From: a candidate division KSB1 bacterium | Lineage (GTDB): Bacteria > Zhuqueibacterota > Zhuqueibacteria > Zhuqueibacterales > Zhuqueibacteraceae | NCBI GenBank assembly: GCA_034506255.1 | Contig: JAPDPX010000001.1 | Span: 372,001-436,000, forward strand | Direction: 5' to 3' | DNA: 64,000 bases | Shown: positions 48,910 through 57,141 of the stretch, piece by piece | Position numbering within the stretch: the first letter of the stretch is position 1 | Layout of the letters: the number at the start of each line of letters is the position of its first letter | Notes under the pieces: generated by a model | What the model saw: only the letters and a program-made list of their open reading frames with translations | The model's database searches: none | Told to the model about the DNA's origin: nothing | Translations under genes and position numbers: made by a program

Positions 48910-49599
48910 ATGACTGAAAAAATCGCCGTTGAGAAAAAGGTCCTCTCTGAAAATGACAAGCTCGCCGCCGAGGTTCGCAGCCAGTTGATGCGACACGGCG
49001 TGGTGGCGCTCAATCTGGTCAGCTCCCCCGGCTCGGGCAAGACCAGTCTGCTGGAAAGGACGCTGGCGGAGTTAAATCAGGAACTGCGCCTGGGTTTGAT
49101 TGCCGGTGATGTGCAGACGGAGAATGATGCCGACCGTTTGAAACGTGCCGGCGGCAGGCTGGTGCAGCCGATAGTGACCGGCGGTTTGTGCCATCTCGAT
49201 GCCAAAATGATCACGCGCGTGCTGCCGCAATTCGATCTGGCGCAGCTCGATCTGCTGTTCATTGAGAATGTCGGCAACCTGGTTTGTCCGTCGAGTTATG
49301 ATCTCGGGGAGGACATGAAAGTCGTGCTCATCAGCACCACCGAGGGCGATGACAAACCGCTGAAGTATCCCGCCATGTTTCGACGGGCCAAAGTGATGGT
49401 GATCAACAAAATCGATCTGCTCGGCACCTCCGATTTCGACCTCGAGCGGGCCAAGGCGAATGCCCGTCGCATCAATGCCGATCTCGAGATTTTTGAGGTC
49501 TCCTGTCGCACCGGCGCCGGCCTGCGCGCCTGGTTTGACTGGCTGCGCGGGCTGGTGCACGGCCCGGCGCGCGCAGTGCCACCGACCATGGGAGCATAA
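48910..49599 (+). CDS. hypB: Hydrogenase nickel-insertion GTPase HypB
   Basis: The product is 229 residues. I chose ATG 48910 because HypB proteins typically begin a few residues before KIAVEKKVLSENDKLA; an upstream ATG at 48850 would add twenty residues of no family character. The P-loop is SSPGSGKTSLLE. ENVGNLVCPSSYDLGED contains the metal-binding Cys of the GTPase domain, and NKIDLL is the guanine-specificity motif. There is neither an N-terminal CxxCGC nor a His-rich stretch, so it lacks the nickel-storage function of some HypBs. The next gene starts one base after its stop. Confidence 0.95.
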   Translation: MTEKIAVEKKVLSENDKLAAEVRSQLMRHGVVALNLVSSPGSGKTSLLERTLAELNQELRLGLIAGDVQTENDADRLKRAGGRLVQPIVTGGLCHLDAKMITRVLPQFDLAQLDLLFIENVGNLVCPSSYDLGEDMKVVLISTTEGDDKPLKYPAMFRRAKVMVINKIDLLGTSDFDLERAKANARRINADLEIFEVSCRTGAGLRAWFDWLRGLVHGPARAVPPTMGA

Positions 49600-49600
49600 C

Positions 49601-51877
49601 TTGCTGCGTCGCGAACGCATTCACATTTCCGGCATCGTGCAGGGTGTTGGTTTCCGCCCCTTTGTTTACCGCCTGGCCCAGCAGTGCGGTCTGGGCGGTT
49701 TTGTGAGCAACAACACCGAAGGTGTGCTGATCGAGGCCGAGGGTGCGGCTGCCGCGCTGCAGGAATTTCGTGCCCGCCTGGCACGGGAGGCGCCGCCCGC
49801 CGCGCGCATCGTCCGGCTCGAGGTGGCGGAAATAGCCCCGGCCGGCGAAGTCGATTTCAAAATCGTTGCCAGCCGGCGTGACCGTCCGGCGCAGGCCTTC
49901 ATCTCCCCCGATCTCGCGCTCTGCGCCGATTGCCGCGCGGAACTGTTCGATCCGCAAAACCGCCGCTTTCATTACCCTTTCATCAATTGCACCAATTGCG
50001 GGCCGCGCTACACCATCGTGCGTGGCATTCCCTATGACCGGCCCAACACCTCGATGAGCGTGTTTGCGATGTGTGCTGCCTGTGCGGCGGAGTATCACGA
50101 TCCCGCCAACCGCCGCTTTCACGCGCAGCCCAATGCCTGCCCGCAATGCGGGCCGCGCCTGTGGCTGTGTGACCGCCACGGCACGCGGCTGGCGGAGGCC
50201 GGGGCGCTGGCACAGGCGGTCGTGCAATTGCAGCAGGGCGCCATCGTTGCCATTCGCGGCTTGGGCGGCTTTCACCTCGCGGTGGATGCCCGCAATGAAT
50301 CCGCGGTGCAGGCGCTGCGGCGGCGCAAGGGCCGCGCTGAAAAACCGTTTGCGATGATGGCGCGCGACCTGGCCACCCTCGAAAAATTTTGTTTCGTTTC
50401 GCCGCTGGAACAGGCCATGTTGCAGCAACCCACCCGGCCCATCGTTCTGCTGCGGCGTCGTGACTGCAACCAGCTTGCCGCCGCGGTGGCGCCACACCAG
50501 AAATATTTCGGCTTCATGCTGCCCTACACCCCGCTGCATGAGTTGTTGCTGCACGACCACTTCGAGGCGCTGGTGATGACCAGCGGCAATTTCAGCGAGG
50601 AGCCGATTGCCATCTCCAATGAGGAGGCGCTCGCGCGCCTGGCGGCGCTGGCGGATTTCTTTCTGCTGCACGATCGCGAGATTCTGCAGCGCTGCGACGA
50701 TTCCATTGTGCGCTGTGCCGCCGGCCGGCCGCGACTGCTCCGCCGCGCGCGCGGCCACGTCCCCCAGCCGGTGTTCCTGCCACGCGCGACACGGCGCCGT
50801 GTGCTGGCGTGTGGCGGAGAATTGAAAAACACCATTGCCCTCTCGCGCGGCAATGCGGTTTTTCTCAGCCAGCACATTGGCGATCTCGACAATCCCGCGG
50901 CGTTTGCTTTTTTTGAAAACAGCATCGCACATCTGCAGCGCATCCTCGAGATCGTTCCGGAGTTGATCGCGTATGATTTGCATCCGGAGTATCTCTCCAC
51001 CAAGTGGGCGGTGCAGCAGGAGCATCTGCCGCGCGTCGGAGTGCAGCATCATCATGCACATCTCGCAGCGGTGATGGCCGACAACGGCGTGACGGAAAAA
51101 ACCATTGGGCTGATTCTGGACGGCACCGGCTATGGCAGCGATGGCACGATCTGGGGCGGGGAGGTGCTCATCGGCGATGCGGCCGCCTGCCAGCGCTTTG
51201 CTTATTTGCAGCCGGTTGTCATGCCGGGCGGCACGGCCGCGATCCGGCAGCCCTGGCGCATGGCGTTGAGCTATTTGGCGGCGACTTTCGGCAGCAACCT
51301 CGGGCAGTTGTCGCTGCCTTTTTTGCAGCAGCTGCGCGGGGAGGCCGTGCAGGTGGTGCTGCAGATGATCGACAAAAACATCAACTCGCCGCTCACCTCC
51401 AGTTGCGGCCGGCTGTTCGACGGTGTGGCGGCGCTGCTCGGGCTGCGTCAGGAGGTGAATTATGAAGCCCAGGCCGCCATCGAACTGGAAATGCTGGCGG
51501 ACGAAGGGCAGCAGGATTTTTATTCTGACGCGGTGCGTTCCGCCGGCGCCGGCGCGCTTCCCCTCACGCCGGTGGTCGCCGCCGTGGTGGAGGAATTGCA
51601 AAACCATGTGCCGCGTGAAAAAATCGCGGCGCGCTTTCATCATACGATGGCCGAATTGTTCGTGCGCGCGGCCTGCGCCGCACGGGAGCTGACGGGTATC
51701 GCGCGCGTCGGCCTGAGCGGCGGCGTGTATCAAAACACTCTCTTTTTTCACCGCATGACAGCGCGGCTGCAGGCGGAAGGCTTCGAGGTTTTGAGCCATC
51801 AGCAAGTGCCCACCAATGACGGCGGCCTGGCGCTCGGGCAGGTTGTGATTGCCGACGCGCTGGCCGGTCAAAATTGA
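49601..51877 (+). CDS. hypF: Carbamoyltransferase HypF
   Basis: The product is 758 residues from TTG 49601, immediately after the hypB stop; no ATG fits better. Domains in order: acylphosphatase (HISGIVQGVGFRPFVYRLA), two zinc fingers with CADC, CTNC, CAAC and CPQC pairs (about 105-185), a YrdC-like domain (IVAIRGLGGFHLAVDA; RPIVLLRR), and a Kae1-like domain (VLACGGELKNTIAL; HHHAHLAAVMADN; LSGGVYQN). HypF makes the carbamoyl group from carbamoyl phosphate and ATP and loads it on HypE, the first step of cyanide ligand synthesis. Confidence 0.96.
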   Translation: MLRRERIHISGIVQGVGFRPFVYRLAQQCGLGGFVSNNTEGVLIEAEGAAAALQEFRARLAREAPPAARIVRLEVAEIAPAGEVDFKIVASRRDRPAQAFISPDLALCADCRAELFDPQNRRFHYPFINCTNCGPRYTIVRGIPYDRPNTSMSVFAMCAACAAEYHDPANRRFHAQPNACPQCGPRLWLCDRHGTRLAEAGALAQAVVQLQQGAIVAIRGLGGFHLAVDARNESAVQALRRRKGRAEKPFAMMARDLATLEKFCFVSPLEQAMLQQPTRPIVLLRRRDCNQLAAAVAPHQKYFGFMLPYTPLHELLLHDHFEALVMTSGNFSEEPIAISNEEALARLAALADFFLLHDREILQRCDDSIVRCAAGRPRLLRRARGHVPQPVFLPRATRRRVLACGGELKNTIALSRGNAVFLSQHIGDLDNPAAFAFFENSIAHLQRILEIVPELIAYDLHPEYLSTKWAVQQEHLPRVGVQHHHAHLAAVMADNGVTEKTIGLILDGTGYGSDGTIWGGEVLIGDAAACQRFAYLQPVVMPGGTAAIRQPWRMALSYLAATFGSNLGQLSLPFLQQLRGEAVQVVLQMIDKNINSPLTSSCGRLFDGVAALLGLRQEVNYEAQAAIELEMLADEGQQDFYSDAVRSAGAGALPLTPVVAAVVEELQNHVPREKIAARFHHTMAELFVRAACAARELTGIARVGLSGGVYQNTLFFHRMTARLQAEGFEVLSHQQVPTNDGGLALGQVVIADALAGQN

Positions 51878-51893
51878 ACAGGGAGTCTGCCCT

Positions 51894-52178
51894 ATGTGTC
51901 TGGCCATCCCCGGAAAGGTCATCGCCATCTACGAGCAGAACGGCCTGAAAATGGGCCGCCTGGATTACGCCGGCACGGTGAACACCGCCTGCCTGGAATA
52001 CGTGCCGGATGTCCAAATTGGACAATATGCACTGGTGCATGCCGGATTTGCGATCAGCGTGCTCGATGAAGAGGAAGCGCGCAAAACCTATGCGGTGTGG
52101 GATGAGCTGGTGCGGGCCGCGGCGGAGGAGGGCACCGACATCTTCGGCATGCCGTTCGAAAAATCGCCGCCAGGCTGA
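51894..52178 (+). CDS. hypC: Hydrogenase assembly chaperone HypC
   Basis: The product is 94 residues. It opens MCLAIPGKVIAI with the essential Cys2 that binds iron with HypD and later the large subunit precursor. GRLDYAGTVNTACLEYVPDVQIGQYALVHAGFAIS follows the family pattern (the last part is the OB-like barrel). It carries the Fe(CN)2CO unit. It starts 16 bases after hypF. The following 140-base gap has no gene. Confidence 0.95.
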   Translation: MCLAIPGKVIAIYEQNGLKMGRLDYAGTVNTACLEYVPDVQIGQYALVHAGFAISVLDEEEARKTYAVWDELVRAAAEEGTDIFGMPFEKSPPG

Positions 52179-52319
52179 GTCCGCCACCAAGCCTTTCCTG
52201 CAGCGACACGGGAGGTTGACAACGCGCCTTCGGGCAACGCCGGGCGGGGTGCACGTTTTTGCTGACGTGGGTTGCCTTGCGCTTGCGACAGGGCTTTCAA
52301 AACAAACAAGAGGCCGGGC

Positions 52320-53456
52320 ATGAAATATCTCGAAGAATACCGCAAACCCGAAATCGTGCGGCATTTGGTGCAGGAGATCCGCGCAATCACCACACGGCCG
52401 TGGATGATCATGGAGGTGTGCGGCGGCCAGACGCATTCCATCCTCAAAAACGGCATCGATCAAATTCTGCCCAAAGAGATCGAGCTGGTGCACGGCCCCG
52501 GCTGCCCGGTGTGCGTGACCCCGCTGGAACAGATCGACAAGGCGCTGGCCATCGCCCGCCGGCCCGAAGTGATTTTCACCTCCTTTGGCGACATGCTGCG
52601 CGTGCCGGGCTCGCGCGAGGATTTGTTCATGGTGAAATCCGCGGGCGGTGATGTGCGCGTGGTTTATTCGCCGCTCGATGCCGTCCAGCTTGCCCGCGAG
52701 AATCCCCACCGGCATGTGGTCTTCTTCGCGGTGGGCTTCGAGACCACGGCGCCCAACAATGCCATGGCGGTCTGGCAGGCGCATCGCGAAGGTCTGCGCA
52801 ATTTTTCGATTTTGGTTTCGCATGTGCTGGTGCCGCCGGCGATGAAAGCCCTGCTGTCGTCACCCCGCAACCGCGTGCAGGGTTATCTCGCCGCCGGGCA
52901 CGTCTGCACGGTGATGGGGTGGGAGGAATACGAGCCGATTGCGGCGCAGTATCATGTGCCCATCGTGGTGACCGGTTTCGAGCCGGTGGACATTCTCGAA
53001 GGCGTCCTGATGACGGTGCGGCAACTGGAACGCGGGGAGGCGCGCGTGGAAAACCAGTACTCGCGCGTGGTGCGCCGCGAGGGCAACCGGCCGGCGCAGG
53101 AGTTGATTCGCAAAGTCTTTGAAATCGCCCCGCGCAAATGGCGCGGCATCGGCGAGATCCCGGCGAGCGGCCTGCGGCTGCGGCCGGAGTTTCGCGCCTA
53201 CGATGCCGAGGTCATCTTCGATCTCGGCGAGCTGCAGGTCGAAGAACCGGCCATTTGCATCAGCGGTCTGGTGTTGCAAGGCTTGAAGAAGCCCGACGAA
53301 TGCCCCGCCTTCGGCCGGCAATGTACACCGCAAACGCCGCTGGGCGCCACCATGGTATCCTCTGAGGGCGCCTGCGCGGCGTACTTTGCCTATCACCGCC
53401 AGAGAGCGGAAGAAGTGCGGGAGGGCGCAGAAGCGGGAAAGGCAGCAGACGCATGA
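52320..53456 (+). CDS. hypD: Hydrogenase Fe(CN)2CO assembly protein HypD
   Basis: The product is 378 residues. [10 protein letters not shown] (Cys of the thiol redox site), [11 protein letters not shown] (CxxC), and the C-terminal [15 protein letters not shown] with [10 protein letters not shown] (the [4Fe-4S] ligands) are intact. HypD builds the Fe(CN)2CO unit with HypC and HypE. It is the only iron-sulfur protein of the maturation set and should be cytoplasmic. The next gene begins 15 bases later. Confidence 0.96.
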   Translation: MKYLEEYRKPEIVRHLVQEIRAITTRPWMIMEVCGGQTHSILKNGIDQILPKEIELVHGPGCPVCVTPLEQIDKALAIARRPEVIFTSFGDMLRVPGSREDLFMVKSAGGDVRVVYSPLDAVQLARENPHRHVVFFAVGFETTAPNNAMAVWQAHREGLRNFSILVSHVLVPPAMKALLSSPRNRVQGYLAAGHVCTVMGWEEYEPIAAQYHVPIVVTGFEPVDILEGVLMTVRQLERGEARVENQYSRVVRREGNRPAQELIRKVFEIAPRKWRGIGEIPASGLRLRPEFRAYDAEVIFDLGELQVEEPAICISGLVLQGLKKPDECPAFGRQCTPQTPLGATMVSSEGACAAYFAYHRQRAEEVREGAEAGKAADA

Positions 53457-53471
53457 AGCGGAGCCACTGGC

Positions 53472-54521
53472 ATGAGTGAGTTCAATCTGCAATGCCCATT
53501 GCCGATCTCGCAGCACGACACCATCCAGCTTGGTCACGGCAGCGGCGGCAAGATGATGAATGATCTGATCGCCAGGCTGTTCTTGTGGGCCTTCGAAAAT
53601 CCCTACTTGAACAAGCGCGATGACCAGGCCGTGGTCGAGATCAACGGTGTGCGGCTGGCGGTCAGCACGGATTCTTTCGTTGTCGATCCGATTTTTTTTC
53701 CGGGTGGCGATATCGGCGAGCTGGCGGTTTATGGCACGGTGAACGACGTGTGCATGAGCGGCGGCCGGCCGCTGTTTCTTGCGGCCAGTGTGATATTGGA
53801 GGAAGGTTTTCCCCTGGCAGATCTGCGCCGGGTGGTCGAGTCCATGGCCGCCGCCGCCCGCCGCACCGGCGTGATGATCGTGACCGGCGACACCAAAGTC
53901 GTCAACAAGGGCAAGGGCGACAAGATTTTCATCAACACCACCGGCATCGGCGTGGTCGAGCATCCCTGGCAGATTTCCGCCGGCCTAATCCGGCCCGGGG
54001 ATCTCGTGCTGCTCAGCGGCAGCCTGGGTGATCATGGCATTGCCATCCTTTCGCGGCGGGAAGGGCTGGCTTTCGAAACGCCGGTGACAAGCGATACGGC
54101 GCCACTGCATGAACTGGTGGCGGCGGTGGTGCAGGCCGGCGGCGAGGCGGTGCATGCGCTGCGTGATCCGACGCGTGGCGGGCTGGCTGCCACGTTGAAC
54201 GAGTTTGCCGCGACCGCACAGGTGGGCATTCGCATTCGTGAAGATCGTATTCCTCTAAAACCCGCGGTCGCCGGTGCTTGTGAGATTTTGGGATTGGATC
54301 CGCTTTACGTCGCCAATGAAGGCAAGCTGGTGGCGGTGGTTGCCGCGGCCCGTGCACAAGAAGTGTTGCGTGTCATGCGGGCGCACCCGCTTGGCCGGGA
54401 AGCGGCTCTCATCGGCGAAGTGGTCGCCGACCGCCCCGGCCTGGTCACGATGCAAACCCGGTTGGGTAGCTGGCGCATGGTCGATATGCTGGTGGGCGAA
54501 CAATTACCGCGGATTTGTTGA
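53472..54521 (+). CDS. hypE: Carbamoyl dehydratase HypE
   Basis: The product is 349 residues. It opens with QLGHGSGGKMMNDLI, and its fold is that of PurM-like ATP-binding proteins (DQAVVEINGVRLAVSTDSFVV; GTVNDVCMSGGRP). It ends in LPRIC, whose terminal cysteine receives the carbamoyl group from HypF and is dehydrated to thiocyanate. It completes the set hypA, B, F, C, D, E in one strand-consistent unit. Confidence 0.96.
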   Translation: MSEFNLQCPLPISQHDTIQLGHGSGGKMMNDLIARLFLWAFENPYLNKRDDQAVVEINGVRLAVSTDSFVVDPIFFPGGDIGELAVYGTVNDVCMSGGRPLFLAASVILEEGFPLADLRRVVESMAAAARRTGVMIVTGDTKVVNKGKGDKIFINTTGIGVVEHPWQISAGLIRPGDLVLLSGSLGDHGIAILSRREGLAFETPVTSDTAPLHELVAAVVQAGGEAVHALRDPTRGGLAATLNEFAATAQVGIRIREDRIPLKPAVAGACEILGLDPLYVANEGKLVAVVAAARAQEVLRVMRAHPLGREAALIGEVVADRPGLVTMQTRLGSWRMVDMLVGEQLPRIC

Positions 54522-55177
54522 ACACCTGAATTTTGCCTGCGGGCTTGTTGTAGCCCGGAAGAGATGGCGTGTTCACAAAACTCCACCAGTTGGTCCGCTC
54601 GCAGTCAGGCAAGACTTTTTCGAATGGGGCGCGGCCCGGACTGCGACATTCGCCCGTTTGCCGAAGGCGTCACGGCTTCTCTCCCACGAAAATGGACCGC
54701 CACAAAATGGCTTTTTCCGTGGGATTTCTGCTTTCGTGGGCGGATGGTTTGGGCTTGATCCTGACCCTGAGGGTTGCATCACGGTTGTGCTGCCTGAATT
54801 TTGCATGCTGGCTTGCTGTTGTCTGGAAGAAGTGGCGTGGGTGAAGTGGACCCCTGCCGGAGTTGACCGCACGTTGGCCGGCAAAATTTTTGATGCCCCA
54901 CCCTTTGGGTGGTTGGATGTTGCGATCTAACCGGCGTTTCCCGCCGAGGGGATCAAGCCGGGTGCAAAATTTAATTTTGGGAACGATTCCCGCCCGCCAG
55001 GCTTTTGAACCGCCAGGGCGCCACGAATGCAAGGCAGTGCCAGTCCGGTGTTCTTCCCGGCTTCGTGGGTGACAGGTTTGGTCGCGGCAGGACAGCCGCG
55101 TCCTGCGCACCGAACCCGGCAGGCAAAACGCCTCGGGCGGTTTCGCCATGCATCAATTTCAAACACAGGAGTCCTGC
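54522..55177. other. Intergenic region filled mostly by a dispersed repeat
   Basis: The repeat at 54534-54790 and a partial second copy of its left end at 54793-54840 fill the left half. A CCACCC-TTT-GGGTGG hairpin lies near 54899-54913. No gene is seen before the transporter at 55178, which has AGGAG nine bases before its start. Confidence 0.5.
54534..54790 (+). repeat. Dispersed intergenic repeat, copy B
   Basis: The sequence starts CCTGAATTTTGC and includes a CGGGCT-TGTTGT-AGCCCG hairpin, a GTGTTCACAAA block, CAAGACTTTTTCGAATGG, and the pair CCCACGAAA ... TTTCGTGGG. The left 160 bases match copy C (56640-56822, inverted) and the right 125 match copy A (41861-41970, inverted). The left end recurs at 54793-54840 (TGAATTTTGCATGCTGGC...GAAGTGGCGTG), 259 bases away. 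Confidence 0.7.
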
Positions 55178-55813
55178 ATGTCCGCCCCTTCATCGCTGTG
55201 GGTTTTGTTGACGTCGACGGTGACGATTGCGATTGTACATGCCCTGGCGCCGGATCATTGGGTGCCGTTTGTGAGCATCGGTCGCGCGCAGAAATGGTCG
55301 CCGGCCAAATTGTTTTGGGTCACTTTGCTGGCCGGGATGGGGCACGTGGGTTCTTCCATTCTCATCGGCGTGGCTGGCCTGCTCCTGGGTTTCAGCCTGG
55401 TATCTCTCGAAGGCATCGAATCGCAGCGCGGAGAAGTGGCGGGTCTGTTGCTGATCGGTTTTGGCCTGGCTTACGCGGTCTGGGGATTCAAACGCGCCCG
55501 GCATCGCCATCATCATGAAGTCGATCCGCAGAAATCACTCACGCTCTGGACGCTGTTTGCCATTTTTGTGCTTGGTCCGTGTGAGCCGCTGATTCCGCTC
55601 ATGTTTGCGGGCGCCGCGCTGGACTGGAGCGCGGTGATCACGGTCACAACCGTCTTTGGTTTGATCACCCTGGCGATGATGACCGGGCAGACGCTGCTCG
55701 CCTATTTCGGCACCGGTCTGACACGCATGCCATCGCTGGAACATTACGGCCACGCCATTGCCGGACTGGTTATCGCGTTCACTGGCGGCATGGTGATGTT
55801 TTTCGGCATCTGA
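55178..55813 (+). CDS. NicO/UreH-like membrane transporter (nickel/cobalt candidate)
   Basis: The product is 211 residues with about six hydrophobic segments. HALAPDHW at residues 21-28 in TM1 corresponds to the HxxxxDH motif of the NiCoT/NicO transporters. VTLLAGMGHVGSSILIG, LGPCEPLIPLMF and MMTGQTLLAYFG are further conserved-looking membrane blocks. A histidine-rich loop (RARHRHHHEVD) near residue 107 could bind metal in the cytoplasm, as in RcnA-type proteins. Its position right after hypE suggests nickel supply for the hydrogenase; export or another metal cannot be excluded. The start at 55178 has AGGAG upstream. A terminator lies 130 bases after the stop. Confidence 0.75.
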   Translation: MSAPSSLWVLLTSTVTIAIVHALAPDHWVPFVSIGRAQKWSPAKLFWVTLLAGMGHVGSSILIGVAGLLLGFSLVSLEGIESQRGEVAGLLLIGFGLAYAVWGFKRARHRHHHEVDPQKSLTLWTLFAIFVLGPCEPLIPLMFAGAALDWSAVITVTTVFGLITLAMMTGQTLLAYFGTGLTRMPSLEHYGHAIAGLVIAFTGGMVMFFGI

Positions 55814-55945
55814 AGAAGTTTGATCCCCGGCAAAATCCTGCCGCAAAACAGCAGACAAGGAAAAGTCCTCACACGCAACCAGACCCCACGGTATGCGAAT
55901 CATTTCGTGGGACAGGAAATTTTCGAGGAAGAAAAGCTTGAGGGA

Positions 55946-55981
55946 AAACGGGCTTTGGCCGCTTTCGCAAGCCCGTTTTTA
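55946..55981 (+). terminator. Intrinsic terminator after the transporter gene
   Basis: AAAACGGGCTT (55946-55956) pairs perfectly with AAGCCCGTTTT (55970-55980) and runs into a T-tract. The A-tract on the left means it could also stop transcription from the other strand. Confidence 0.8.
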
Positions 55982-56452
55982 AAGGGCAGATCATAGGCAA
56001 GATTTGCAGAATTGAGAATTTTTGCAGGAAGAATTTGCAATCTTGAAAACGGCTCGGTCCCGGCAGCATGGCTGTAACGGTGAAACTTTCATGTTTACAA
56101 CGCTGACAACCGCAGAAAGTCTGGCATCAGCCTTGCAGATAAAAAAAATGACTGCGCTGGGTGCTGGTCAATTGATTGGATGGTCTGTTATTGATGAGAC
56201 GAGACGCAGAGCCTGGCGCAGTGAAACAAGGCCCGCAAACCAGGCCAATGGCGATGATGGCAGTGCGCTTGAGCTTTGGCTTGTTTGGGGTCACCCGCCA
56301 TCGCTGGAAGTAAGCCAGCGAGAAGTACTTCCCCAAGCTTGTGCAGATGAGACCAGCACCTTCAGAGAACCCATCGTGCTGAGCAAGCACGGGCGGCTTA
56401 TCGGTCGAATCCTGAGGCGTCAATTCTGCATGAGCGCCCTCCTGTTGATGGT

Positions 56453-56483
56453 GGCTGGGATGAGTCCTCATCCCAGCCTTTTT
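56453..56483 (+). terminator. Strong intrinsic terminator without an upstream gene
   Basis: GGCTGGGATGA (56453-56463) pairs perfectly with TCATCCCAGCC (56468-56478), loop GTCC, followed by TTTTT (56479-56483). The nearest recognised gene upstream ends 640 bases away and has its own terminator, so this one may end a small RNA or a gene I cannot see. Confidence 0.82.
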
Positions 56484-56639
56484 ATTCGTGGTGCAAGATT
56501 CGGCTCCCCCGTTTGCCCTGATGAGCTGCATTCAGGCTGTCGCCGGCCCACAGAGAGTGGGGGAGAAGTCTTCGCAAAACCGGCGTGCGGAAGGCACGGC
56601 TGCACACTTTGTGTGGAAGTTGCGTGAACAGAATGCTTG

Positions 56640-56822
56640 GTCCATTTTCGAGCTGACTGGCCATTTTCGTGGGAGGGAAGCCGTGCTGCTTTTAGCAAAC
56701 AGGCAAATTTCGAAACCGCTCGCCATTCGAAAAAAGTCTTGCTTGACATGGAATAACTGTCGACGCTTTGTGAACACGCCATTTCTTCCGGGCAACAGCC
56801 CGCCAGCATGCAAAATTCAGGT
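56640..56822 (-). repeat. Dispersed intergenic repeat, copy C
   Basis: The reverse complement reads CCTGAATTTTGCATGCTGG, then a GCCCGGAAGAAATGGCGTG block, GTTCACAAAG, CAAGCAAGACTTTTTTCGAATGG and CCCTCCCACGAAAATGG. It matches the left 160 bases of copy B closely in order and spacing. Confidence 0.7.
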
Positions 56823-57141
56823 AAAAGGCGTTGTTAATCGGGGCTCTCGCATATTCGGGAAAATTTTCCTCACCTTTCCCAAGATTGAAAAATGCATCCC
56901 TTGCTTCTTAGTTCTTGTCAGCTAAAAATTAATGAGTTATGCCATCGGTTGGATCGCGATTGGAAGAATCTTGCGGGCACAGGTCTTGCGAGTTTCGAGT
57001 TGCAAACTTGTCAACAAGCGTGACCAACCTTCTCTTTTGTGGAAAGGAGGTGCATGCCTCTCCCACACATTTCCCGCACCACAGTTGTGGTTCCTGGTTT
57101 CCAGTTGCAGGTGTAGTGAGATGTTTTGACTGGAGGTGGTT

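Larger units (their letters stand above)
55814..57141. other. Long intergenic region with two terminators and a repeat
   Basis: This 1.3-kb gap contains terminators at 55946-55981 and 56453-56483 and repeat copy C at 56640-56822. No convincing gene is seen. The 470 bases between the two terminators may encode a small RNA. The right end has a TGGAGGTGGTT ribosome-binding site for the gene at 57142. Confidence 0.5.

Noticed and set aside
49472..51928. A minus-strand open frame of about 820 codons over hypF
   Set aside because: Antisense to a well-supported hypF; rich in His, Arg and Gln with no recognisable domain.
56022..56627. A + strand frame of about 200 codons
   Set aside because: It runs straight through the strong terminator at 56453-56483 and lacks a ribosome-binding site and protein character.
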